Origin: Ancistrus triradiatus
Taxonomy: Eukaryota; Chordata; Actinopteri; Siluriformes; Loricariidae
DNA: 64,000 nt
Reading direction: 5' to 3'
Assembly: GCA_025084515.1 (NCBI GenBank)
Contig: JAJAGP010000204.1
Location: 248,001 to 312,000 of the forward strand
The notes under the pieces are model-generated. The model worked only from the letters and a program-made list of their open reading frames with translations, searched no databases and had not been told where the DNA came from. Numbering within the stretch: the first letter of the stretch is position 1; every line of letters begins with the position of its first letter. Shown here piece by piece: positions 36,166-47,138 of the stretch. Both the position numbers and the translations under genes were made by a program.

Positions 36166-37736
36166 CAGTCGTATGAAAAAGTTTGGGCACCCCTGATAAT
36201 TTTCATGATTTTAGTTTATAAATCATTGGTTGTTCAGATCAGCAACTTGAGTTAAATATATCATATAGCAGATGAACACCGTGATATTTGAGAAGTGAAA
36301 TGAAGTTTTATAGGATTTACAGAAAGTGTGCAGTAATTATTCAAACAAAATTAGGCAGGTGCATAAAATTTGGGCACCCCAACAGAAAAATGACATCAAT
36401 ATTTAGAAGATCCTCCTTTTGTAGAAATAACAGCCGCTAAACGCTTCCTACAGCTTCCAGTCTGGATTCTGGTTGAAGGTGCTTTCGACCATTCTTCTTT
36501 AGAAACATCTCCAGTTCAGTCAGGTTTGATGGTTTCCGAGAATGGACAGCCCACATTTTCAGTAATATTCATGTCTGGGGACTGAGATGGCCATTCCAGA
36601 ACGTTGTACTGGTTCCTCTGCATGAATGCTTTAGTAGATTTTGAGCAGGGTTTGGGGTCGTTGGCCTCGGTGCAACTTTGTCACTGATTCTTGAACATTG
36701 TTCTCAAGAATCTGGAGATATTAACTGGAATCCATGCGACCCTCAACTTTAACAAGATTCCTAGTACCTGCACTGGCCACACAGTCCCACAGCATGATGG
36801 AACCGCCACCAAATTTTACTGTGGGTACAAGTGTTTGTCTTGGGATGCTGTGTTCTTTTTCCGCTCCTTGTTATGTCCAAATAACTCAATTTTAGTTTCA
36901 TCAGTACACAGCACTTTATTCCAAAATGAAGCTGGATTGTCCAAATGTGCTGTAGCACACCTCAAGTGACTCTGTTGTGGCGTGTCTGCAGAAAAAGGCT
37001 TCTTCTGCATCACTCTCCCATACAGCCTCTCCTTGTGCAAAGTGCGCTGTATAGTTGAACGATGAACAGTGACACCATCTGCAGCAAGATGAGGTTGTAG
37101 GTCTTTGGAGGTGGTCTGTGGCTTGACTATGACTGTTCTCACTATCCTTCACCTCTGCCTATCTGAGATTTTTCTTGGTCTGCCACTTCGGGAGTTCCTT
37201 AACTAGAACTGTGCCTGTGGTCCTCCATTGCCTCACTATGTTTCTCACAGTGGAAACTGACAGCTGAAATCTCTGAGAGAGCTTTTTCCTTTCCCTGAAC
37301 CATGATGTTGAACAACCTTTGTTTTTCAGGCCATTTGAGAGTTGTTTTGAGGCTCCCATGTTGCCACTCTTCAGAGAAGATGCAAAGAGAAGAAACACTT
37401 CCAATTGGCCACCTTAACACTTTCTCATAGTTGGATTCACTTGTGTATGTAGATCAAGGGTCAATGAGCTTACAAAACAAATTATGTGTTCCAATAATTA
37501 GTGCTAAAGGTATTCAAATAACAAGGGTGCCCAAATGTATGCACCTGCCTAATTTAGTTTGAATAATTACTGCACACTTTCTGTAAAACCTATAAACTTC
37601 ATTTCACTTCTCAAATATCACTGTGTTCATCTGCTATATGATATATTTACCTGAAATTGCTGAGCTGGACAACCAATGATTTATAAAGAAAAATCATGAA
37701 AATTATCAGGGGTGCCCAAACTTTTTCATACGACTG
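36166..37736 (-). mobile_element. Tc1-like transposon E, complete ends
   Basis: CAGTCGTATGAAAAAGTTTG at the left is matched by the inverse CAAACTTTTTCATACGACTG at the right, within longer inverted repeats of about 45 bases, and TA flanks both sides (36164-36165 and 37737-37738). The length of 1571 bases is full size. This family is distinct from A and B and occurs once here. Confidence 0.93.
36400..37359 (-). pseudogene. Tc1 transposase pseudogene (element E)
   Basis: It starts MGASKQLSNGLKNKG at 37359 and keeps VSTVRNIVRQW of the paired-like HTH domain. An open piece (36816-37142) follows, with TTSKDLQPHLAADGVTVHRS, the second HTH unit, and CTDETKIELFGHN, which carries the first catalytic Asp. 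The downstream part around 36400-36800 is frame-shifted. Several frameshifts make it inactive, but its intact terminal repeats could still be recognised by a family transposase. Confidence 0.85.
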
Positions 37737-37845
37737 TATATCACTGACACTTAGAGCGTTGTTCAAAAGCTACATGTGGCTGTTTGATTTCAAAATGTGG
37801 CTCCTCTGTAGGCACAATTATTTGTTTACTTCATAATTACAGCAT

Positions 37846-38470
37846 TTTACATTCAGCAGATGCTCTTACCTACAGTACAGCATCATACAATACTATGCAA
37901 AAGTCTTATGCCACCTTCAGATTGGACATACCATCGTTTTAGCAGCGGTCTAATGACCATATGTATAATTTATATAATTATTTCTCAGTCTCTTTATTAG
38001 AAAACACAAGAAAAAAATTGGGCTACAGTATTTAGTGTGACCTTCCCTTACACTTGAGCAATAGCATCATCTGGCTGCTTCATCTGGATGTATGGTTGAC
38101 CTTCTACAGTTCGAAGAAGACAGATCAGGTCTTTTTGGAAGGGTAGCAGCCAAGAAACCACTTTTTCTTAAGAGGAACAGGGCAAAAAGGCTAAGATATG
38201 CTAAAGCTCACAAACACTGGCATGAAAATCAGTGGAAAAGAGGATTATGGAGTGACAAATACAAGGTTTGAAATTTTTGAGTCCAATCGTTGACAATATG
38301 TTATGTATGCCATTATACCATTGCTAAAACAACACGTCTAATGGTGTACTAAGACTTTTGCACAGTACTTTACATATAATACAATCTTCAGTCCAAGCAA
38401 TTGAGGGGTAAGGGCCTTCCTCAAGGGCCCAACACTGGTCAACAGTCCAATACATTAACCGCTTCCCCAT
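37846..38470 (-). mobile_element. tRNA-derived SINE split by element G2
   Basis: The left part (37846-37890: TTACATTCAGCAGATGCTCT) is a SINE tail in reverse. The right part (38368-38470: AGTCCAAGCAATTGAGGGGT, GGGCCTTCCTCAAGGGCCCA, ACATTAACCGCTTCCC) is the body and head. The two are divided by the 473-base element G2. Both parts are more diverged than the other SINEs, so this is an old copy. Confidence 0.65.
37893..38365 (+). mobile_element. Tc1-like element G2 inside a SINE
   Basis: The ends CTATGCAAAAGTCTTATGCC and AAGACTTTTGCACAG are inverted repeats, with TA at 37891-37892 and 38366-38367. The interior holds a relic of a Tc1 transposase. In shifting frames it reads GRVAAKKP, KRLRYAKAHKHW and LWSDKYKVEIFESN, where the D of WSDK corresponds to a catalytic Asp. 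The N- and C-terminal parts are deleted. Confidence 0.87.
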
Positions 38471-41400
38471 CATCGTCCATATCAATCAGTAGCTACTGCA
38501 TATTAATATCTTCCTTGCCAATTGTACAAACTGGCAAATTCCAAAGCAAATAACAATTAACTAACAAGGCCATGGCTTAGATTAAAGTAATCCAATTTAA
38601 AAAGATTGAATCCTGCTACCTCTGTTGATGATTTCCCTGTCTGTAGATAAAGGAAACTAGGACAGGACAGTACAATAAAGCTATTCCATCGTGAAGAGAC
38701 TGAAGTGTGTGAATATTGGACTGTGTGGTTCTAGATGTCTCTTCATCTACCAAGCTGGGGGGAAAAAGGATTAATGGGGGAAAACCCTTCAACTGTTGGT
38801 TAGTCTGTTGGCAGCACAGTCAGATGTAGCTCAACATCTAATAACCACTCTGAGAGACATGGTGTCAGAAGCTGAGTGGGTTAGGATTGCAGTGAATAAA
38901 AATGTAGACAGGAATGAGATTTCCACTTCAGAGATCTTTCCTTAAAATCAACTTTTTCACAAACACAAATGTTTGGCGATTAAATTTTGTAAGACCATAT
39001 CTTCATATCATGCAGCTCCCAGAAGGAGAAGGACTGTTCTAGTCAATGGGGTGCGCTGGTAGGAAGCGCAGACAGTAATAAACAGCAAGAGTGGGCAGAG
39101 CTCCTGTTATGCATTTGACAACAATCTGGCACCCTAACTTATGGCACCTCGCAGACCCACCACATTGAGTTTGTTCAGGCTTCGTTTCTATGGGCCGCTC
39201 TAGACGCTGTAACAGTGGCTCACGGGAATGCCCTCGCCAATGCCAGTTTTTCCTCGGCAGTTAAAAGCCATCTTATGATGTCGTGCCTGGTGGAAAATCT
39301 GAGGGGGGTTGTTGTATTTAGGATCAGTTGTTATTTGCTGCGTATGGCAAACGCTGTGCTGAGCTGGAAATGGGCACCAGGAAAACACGAAACCCGGAAT
39401 GTGCCATGATAAATTCCATGTCACTTAAAAGCAACTATACGGGCTTGTAGGTTTAGATTCATGAATAACATGGTCGCATGTAAGCTCTGGTGGGGATTTT
39501 TTTTCCTGGATGATAATTGATACATACTTTAGCGTCAGTTTAACTGTGTTACACTTCTCCAAGCTCTGCCGGGTATCACGTTAACCAATATTGACATAGA
39601 TGAGGATTACTTGGGAGAAATTACCCACGCTCTACTTGGTGGTCCATATGTGTTAGACAAGCTGACACCAAATGAATCTTTATAATTAGACTCTTGCTCC
39701 CCTTTTCAGTGACACATAAGCACTCGTGGAATCCGATATCATAGGATAACAGGCTAACTTGACTGGTGACAGATTTGCAGGGAAAATGTCCACTCATCAA
39801 CATTTTGTCTCCCAAATTAGGCATGTGATTTAATGAAAACACCACGGTGCATTATGGGGTGACCCAAGAAAACATTTTTACTGACTCAGAAAATGGGTGA
39901 AGCAATAAAAACGATCCTGTCAATAAAGCAAGGAATTTGGAGTTGAGCTTTTTGAGGAACGCCTACTTTCAGAGCCATTGTTTGTCCCTGCTCAGGTTAA
40001 TTGGCTCGCTTTTGTTGCGTTCCTTCTACACTGAATGTATTGAGACTGCCAGCTGTGGGATTTTGTACTATTTATAAAATGGAGGGTTCTCCCAAAGTAA
40101 ATCTGAGAGCAGGCCTGGTCTGTGAGGCAACATGTGACAGCCAGATATTACCACATGCACTGGAATGAGAACATCTGTAATCTGGCAACTTGAAACATAT
40201 CAAACAAAAGACATGCTCTTCGCAATATTCCTGTTCTCCATCTGTGATCCACCACCAGCGTCTTACCATCGTGTTCCTCTTTAAGTTTTTGCCAACTCTT
40301 TAACTAAAAAGGTGTGCAATTCAGCTCGAGTTTATCGGCGCCTATTTAAGCATTTCACCAGCTGTTCCAAATAATAATGAGGCTGAGCTCCAGTGGTTTA
40401 GCTGACCAAAAAATATATATATATATAAAAATTTTAATTTGATCCCAAATTCTGGTGTCCATTTGCCATACTGTATCCACTCCAGCAGTAGTGGAGTAGT
40501 GCTTTATTGTCTAACATCAAAAGATCTCAGACATAAAATCAGATCAGCAGTAGATGGTCAGACTCTGTGTTAATAGAAATATAGTAGTAGTATAATATAG
40601 TAATTAAAATAGCAAGTACTATATTATACTAGACAGAAAGTTGTGGAGATCGATGATCCATCAAGTGACCGAGAGTTGGCTGCGACTGAGTGGATAATCA
40701 TCATCATCATATTATACTACTCTTATATCACTATTTATACAATATAGGCTATTAACCATTGTTAATCTATTATTATTGTTGTTTTAAATATTGTATTATT
40801 ATTTATTAGACTAGAATCAGGCATTTCTTCCAGTACAATGTTCGGAGGATTGTGAGAACTTGCCTGGACCAATATGGCGTCGAAGTGGATGATCCAGCAG
40901 CAAATGCGACGTCTAGGTATATTATGACTATGGCTAAAACACTCGCTAAATAGGGAGATGCATCACACTGCCATGGAAGAAACAAATCTGTCACATATGA
41001 GGAGCTACTGCAAATAAAATCGGAATTTGGTTCATTTGGCTGCAGTGTGAATGCAGCCATAGTGTTGTGTAAATGGGTCAGAAACGAGACATCGCAGTGT
41101 CAAAATGACACCCTTTAAATATTAGTGAGGAAATGACTATTACGTGCTACTAAGGTTTAGTCCAATTAGCAAATAGTTGTGCAGTTTTATCGGGAAACTT
41201 TCCTTATTGGTACACTGTACAGTATAGATTGGATGTTTTCCCAAATGTGTGCCCCCATTTTTACTGCTGTCTCTATTTGTTCGTACTTTTCTAAACGTAT
41301 TATCGGCCCAGAGTTCAATTCAGCTTCCTAAATCATCATTTAGATCTACATAGCAGGCGAAATCCAGCGGTTCAAGATTACGCGCAAAGGCGGCCATAAC

Positions 41401-41575
41401 TGCTTCACTAAAGCAGGGGCGACCTCGTGTGGTCACCTTTGTTATTGGCGATGAACAGGCCTGATCGTTCTGTATTTTCTTACTTTTTTTTTGTTATTGT
41501 TTAAATTACATGGGGGGGGGGGGGGGGGATTACAGACGGAGGCCAATCTTGGATAGAGCACCAGTCCATCGCAGG

Positions 41576-41613
<38 letters not shown>

Positions 41614-42255
41614 GGGCACATTAGAGATGCTAACTGACTCGACGCATGTCTTTAGAGTACATTTTCAGCACAAGGCAATAGTAGACAAGCGGAGGGATTG
41701 AATAGAAATTTTAAAATGGCACACACTATAGGCTATCATGCATTACTGCAAGCAAAACTCATTTTTGTCTTTGACGTTGACTTGTCTCATTTACACTAGA
41801 TCGCTTCATGCATCTTGAGCATCAGGACTGATGCTAAGCCACGCAAAAATTTGACATGCACTGTAGCCACATATTAAACAAGTGTAAAAGCGTCCGTCTC
41901 TCCAAGACACATCCGACTGTGAAAATCCACCTAATAGGCCTACTGTACAACATAGCACACATGATCCATGATGTCCATCCTTGGATGGCTGAACAAAAAA
42001 TTTTCTCAACAATGTGGACAGACACTACTTACAAAGGATGTTTTTGCAAATAATGAGTTGATGGACACATTACATGGAAGGGACACAGCAATCGGACTTC
42101 AACCTGGCTGAGTGGATATACATTCACCTTCTAAGTGGTTAAAATCTTATCAAGATACAATGCATGAAAAGACCAGCTGATTAAAGAGAGGAGTCCGTTT
42201 TACTCCAGTTTTCTCAAGACACGCTGGCTTTTGGTAGAAGACATTTCTCAACCCT
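38471..42255. other. Region without recognised gene
   Basis: The region is mixed. It includes a fragment of repeat Q beside a G run and (CA)n at 41512-41609, and otherwise unique sequence. The overlapping frames at 41806-42053 on both strands have no motif that I recognise. Confidence 0.4.
41512..41609. repeat. Poly-G run and (CA)n microsatellite
   Basis: Seventeen consecutive G bases (41512-41528) and a CACACA run (41577-41609) flank the Q-type segment GAGCACCAGTCCATCGCAGG. A 17-base G run can form G-quadruplex structures. Confidence 0.9.
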
Positions 42256-42530
42256 AACAAGTCAAGTCAGATTTATTTATATAGCGCTTTTTACAATGGA
42301 GCATTGTCTCAAAGCAACTTTACAATTTTAGATTACCTCCTAATATCTACGTCCGATCCCAAATTGAGCAAGCCTAGGGTGACAGTGGCAAGGAAAAACT
42401 CCCTAAGTGTTATGAGGAAGAAACCATGGGAGGACCAAGACTCAAAAAGGGACCCAACCTCCTTGGACGGCGTAGATGATAAATCTAAGAATGAAACTAA
42501 TTTGTCTAAACTAATAAGTCATGGAATCAT
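42256..42530 (+). repeat. Repeat R1, copy 3
   Basis: This is the best preserved copy. It contains GTCAAGTCAGATTTATTTAT, AGCGCTTTTTACAATGGAGC, GGTGACAGTGGCAAGGAAAA, GTGTTATGAGGAAGAAACCA and GGACCCAACCTCCTTGGACG. It has the same orientation as copies 1 and 2. Confidence 0.75.
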
Positions 42531-44426
42531 AGTTCAAGTAAAATGTCAAATATGCACATCGGCATTAAGTAGTCCGATACACAGAGTCACTGCAGGATCC
42601 TGAGTCTAAGCACTTCATCCCCAGATAACCAGAGGAGGGAGAGAGTTACTGCCCTCTGGTGTGGCTCGGGTATGGTGGGACTGGAGCTGATGACAGAAAC
42701 AGCTTGAGTGAAGCTCAACACACTCACACTCACAAAGCCTTTCAATTCAGTCAGATGAACTTGTTTTGATGCAATATGGTGTTTAACTGTCACAATGCAA
42801 CTTCTCTTAGGCACGAGACTGGGCTCGGAACGAGCAAAAGGTAAAACTCCTTGAGACGCTCAATGGAGAAACCAATTTAGGGAGGATTCAATTAATAGGA
42901 GGCCTTGAATTGTAGAATATAAGGGAGATGGTGCAATATCGTGTTTACAACATGAGATTTTCAGGGTGACATGTTGGGAATATGAGTTTTAACACAATAA
43001 ATATGTTTAGAGTTGCGGTGTAAGCCTGGTCTGGCTGAGGTGAATCCCAGCAGCAGTTAGTGCAGGTGGTTCCACATAAAGCATTGGAGCACTCATTTTG
43101 AGAAAGTTTGTTATTTAGTCCAAATATGTTATGGGTGTTAAAGGAAATAATCGTGGTAGATTACAGGAAAGGAGTGTTGTTTCTATTGTCTACCCGAGCC
43201 CTGGTGGTGGCGGTGATGCACCGGGAATGCACTTTCAATAGCGGTTAAGTGCTGAAAGAGAAGAAGAACTAAGAAGCCGGTTGCTGTTAGCTGATGTTGC
43301 TCTTCGGATGCAGAATAAACCGTAATTTATCCTTATTTCATGCTGCACTCTTTCCTCTCCGCCTGCTGGTATGAACTGCAGTGTATTTCGTGCAAATGCT
43401 AAACGTTAGACAACGGATATCGTTAGCTAACGTTACTAACAACTCAATTAATTTGCGTTACACAGCTGAACCTTGTTTCTGTATAACCTAATTTATCTAT
43501 GCAGACTGTTTAGTTTAAGAAGACGTATCATTCTTTTATGTTTTATGTAGTTTTAAAATAGTAAATAGTTTTGTTGCGAGATAAGCTAACGGCTAACAAA
43601 CAGTAAACGGATAAGCGTGCTTTATCTGCTTGTAAACATTTTTTGTTTGTTTGTTTGTTTGTTTTGCAACCACACGTCAGTACAGTATATTGACACAGGT
43701 TAAAGGTAAGCCTTGCCAGTAATGCCGTATTGTTCTAGCTCTGTTCTAGCATTAATTAGACAACAAAAACTAAGTCCACGCACTTGATTAGTTTCGTCCA
43801 GTCAGGTTTGAATTGAAACTGAATATATATATACTGGCTAAAGTTGACACGACCTCTGCTTATGTTTAATATTATTTGATATATTTTCCCAATACGTTTT
43901 CATTTCCGTGCCCTACAATTTGCAGAAATGTTATTTGTTTCCTAAAAAGGTCAGAAACATGTTTGACCAGGTTTATCCAAACATATACACATATACCTTG
44001 GAATACTAGGTTACTTTTGGTTGGTTTATTTAACATTGCTTTACTTTTAACTAGGTTAAGCAAACAAATACTAAGATGCATCTATAGTTTGTATGTAACA
44101 CTAAGCAGGTGAGCCAACGAAAACAGAAGACCAACACAATCGTAATTCCAATTTAACATTGGACCACCACCTTGTCACTGTCACAGCTCCATGAATAAAT
44201 GATTCTGATGTCACACTTTAACATCGGAGATAATCAGTCATCCTTGGTGTAAATCCTTGGTGCTTAAGAGGACAATTGAATGCCATTTTCCAGTTCGACC
44301 AATAACCCCCAAGTTTCACAGATGACTTGTGTGAACACTTACTTGATCTAGTGAGATAGGAAATGATGTGTGACATACGATTGGAATGTGTTTATGTAAA
44401 ATTGTGGGATTGTTGATTTACTTCAG
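42531..44426. other. Upstream region of svbp
   Basis: No coding sequence is seen. The svbp coding exon has a splice acceptor before its ATG, so a noncoding first exon and the promoter should lie here. The 43190-43330 stretch, with moderately higher GC and no repeat, is one candidate, but no element decides it. Confidence 0.35.
43636..43664. repeat. (TTTG)n microsatellite
   Basis: About five to six TTTG units lie upstream of svbp. Confidence 0.85.
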
Positions 44427-44447
44427 TAGAAGCCACCAAGCACAGAT

Positions 44448-44863
44448 ATGGAGTCTGGCAGCCGAAAAGACAAAGCAAAACAGAAGGAGACTCCTACACG
44501 TGGGGACCGGACCAAGCCGAAATCGGCTCAGCAGGAGCTCAAGCAGAGACAGAGAGCTGAGGTAATAAGAGATAGAGTGTATGGCGTTTTGAGTTTAGGG
44601 TCTGGTACGATGGAAATGCGTGGTTTCCTCTAACTCGGTGATGCACACGTTTGTAAATTTGACATTTTTGACAAAGGTGATTGGATTTGTGGTTGCAGAA
44701 ATGCATGTTTTTGTTTTTTTTTGTACTGAACTTCGAAAAAGTGTGATTCATTACCAGATTTCGTATTGCGTTGCAGATCTACGCCCTGAACAAAGTCATG
44801 ACGGAGCTTGAGCAGCGCCAGTTTGAGGCCTTTTGCAAGCAAATGCAGCCACAAGGGGAATGA
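44448..44863 (+). CDS. svbp: Small vasohibin-binding protein (two coding exons)
   Basis: Coding exons are 44448-44561 (38 codons, ending GAG|GTAATA) and 44777-44863 (28 codons and TGA, after TTGCAG). Joined in phase 0 they give 66 aa, the same length as human SVBP. The protein starts MESGSRKDKAKQKE and contains the almost invariant KSAQQELKQRQRAE, then IYALNKVMTELEQRQFEAFC and KQMQPQGE. In the family this helix binds vasohibin-1 or -2 and is needed for their stability and secretion and for their tubulin carboxypeptidase (detyrosination) activity. It has no signal peptide and a basic, lysine-rich N-terminal third. An acceptor (CTTCAG, ending 44426) precedes 21 bases of 5' UTR, so an untranslated exon lies upstream. 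The identification is very secure. Confidence 0.96.
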
Positions 44864-46870
44864 GGATGCATGTTTCGGTTGCTGTAGCTAGCAGCACCCA
44901 GCTGGTGTAACTCCAGCCAGCCGTGACGTCTGAATGCAAAGCTGGATTCATCGGTGAGCGGGCCAACGTTGGATAGTATAAATGAACGAATTTGCATAAC
45001 AGCACAAGGACTGTGCTTAAATTGCAGAGACAGCACTGGACAAAGTGCTGCTGTTTAACTGGAATGTGGATTCACAAAGGATCTTGTATCAGGAATTTGA
45101 GAATGTGTGTTTAAAGGAGAAACTGCAGCCCCACCTTGATGCTGCATTCCCAAGGATATATCTTAATATCAATCAGAAACTGCACTGATGCGTGTCGCCG
45201 GGTTTTCACACCTGACTATCAGTCTCAGACCACATCCTGTACACATCGGAGTATTTAAAGGTAATGCCAGGATGAGCTACTGGCTGTTTGGTTTATTCAA
45301 CATGCAGTCAAACCGTGGGATCTCCTTACTGCTGTAGTGTATGAAGTACAGGTATGTGCCATTTAACAAAACATTGACTGAACGTCCACCTCTACATGAC
45401 CCAGGCAGAAAGCGGATTTCTGCTTGGAACTAGCTAATAGTGTCACAGAAGTATGTGACGTATACTTCAAACTTTCATATGAAATAATGAAATCCTCCAT
45501 TTTCTTGATTCTATATTTCGTTTCAGAGTTCGATTCCTGCGTTTGCTGCGTTTAATTCCAGGGTTGCCAGATCTCACAAGAGAATCCCCCACCTGGTCTA
45601 AGTAAATAAGCCTAAAAGAAGCGAAATCTCTAATGAAAGGCAGATCTGGGAACCATATTGTGTCCCCCAACCCCCATGCTATGAGAAATCAGATTACTGA
45701 AATAAAGTCCAACTCTATCAGATTTCTTAATCTGATTTCTAGATCGGAGAATGCTGTTTACATGACCACTTGAATAATCAGATATAACTGCGGAAGTAAC
45801 ACTATGATCGGATTATTAAGCGCACATAAAAGCACTCAGTCATAGACAGTATTAGGAACATCACGGAAGACCAGCCAGATGAAACCCAGACTCGGTGAGT
45901 GAATGTGAACCAGTTTATATAGTTAGAGGTTACAAATAATATACAGGTAGTGTGAGTACTACCTACAATAGGGCAGGCCCACACATTTAACCCTCCCAGA
46001 TAACTACATTACCCAGGGCAACAGTGCCCTCTAGGGGATCGGTTCCTCAATTCTAATAAATGAACATTCAGTTCTACGTATGCCCCTTTACAGCTATAAG
46101 GGTAGATCTATATTTCCTATTATAATTTATTAGAATGGTCGTTAAACTGTATGCACATAACTGCATTTGAAACCTCATGACACACGGGACACTTTAGAGA
46201 CGCGCGTTATCCATGTCCTTGGATCGCGGGAGGAAACTCATGCAGAAATGGGGAGAACATGCAAACTCCACACAGAGGATCTCTGGAGCTGCGAGGTGAC
46301 GGCGCTCTAATAAAGAAGGCTGAGTACTCAGTAATCGCTCTCCAGTGCGTCACTCGTTAAAAAAAAAAAGAAACAAGGTGCATTTCCACCTGCATTATGT
46401 ATATGCACTTGCATTATGTATGATGGTGTCAGTGGATGGAAAGATTAATATCCTAATAACACATCTTGACTTTGCCCGTGCCTCATGCAGCTATCAGGAG
46501 GAAACAATGAGACCCTGTCAGAGCCCTGACTCATGTTTTAAAGCCTCGTCTGTATGATTGAAGGGCTTTATTTTGACAGTGGGCTCTTGTGTTGTGGGTT
46601 CGGCACACTTTGGTGCAGGCTAATTCGCAGGGGTGACATCACTGTTTGCTGTCCAGGATGTTTAGTTGTTTATTATTTATTTAACAATCACACGGGCTTC
46701 GACGGCTGTTCGTGACAGGAGTAAGACGATAACGATTGTCAGACACTGAGCCAGTTTAGAGCGACCAATTAACCCACAAGTCCTTGGACTGTAAGATTGT
46801 ATCAGTAGCAAGTCAATCAAAATGCAAGTAAACAAGCATGTGAGGCTCAATTGGAGATGACCAGATAAAC
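44864..46870. other. svbp 3' region and intergenic sequence
   Basis: The likely svbp 3' UTR runs right from 44864, and AATAAA at 45701 is a possible polyadenylation signal. A reversed fragment of repeat Q lies at about 46190-46315 (GGGGAGAACATGCAAACTCC), and a GTTGCCAGATCTCAC end at 45560. No other gene is seen. Confidence 0.45.
45701..45706 (+). terminator. Possible svbp polyadenylation signal
   Basis: AATAAA lies 838 bases after the svbp stop codon. It is the first canonical hexamer I noticed on that strand downstream of the gene. Its use is inferred only. Confidence 0.3.
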
Positions 46871-46876
46871 TTTATT
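46871..46876 (-). terminator. Possible polyadenylation signal of the FBA gene
   Basis: TTTATT on the plus strand is AATAAA on the minus strand, about 265 bases after the stop codon of the FBA gene. The spacing is reasonable for a short 3' UTR. Confidence 0.45.
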
Positions 46877-47138
46877 CAGTCTCATTTTCTGTTCATATCC
46901 TACAGTTACTTCATGGTTTAGTGTTTAAATATAATAACGTTACACTTTTTCGGTTAAGTTAAACAGCAAAGAGCACTATAATAACTTATTAAATCTAAAT
47001 AACTCCAGCAGAAAGGTTTTCAAGTTTGCTTTTCCCATAAGAGCCGATGGAATGATGATGCATCGTCCTCTCTAGACTGCTACAAACACACAGCTAAGCT
47101 CATTGAAGCAGGTGAATCTGGTCCTGTGCAGTAAGCCT

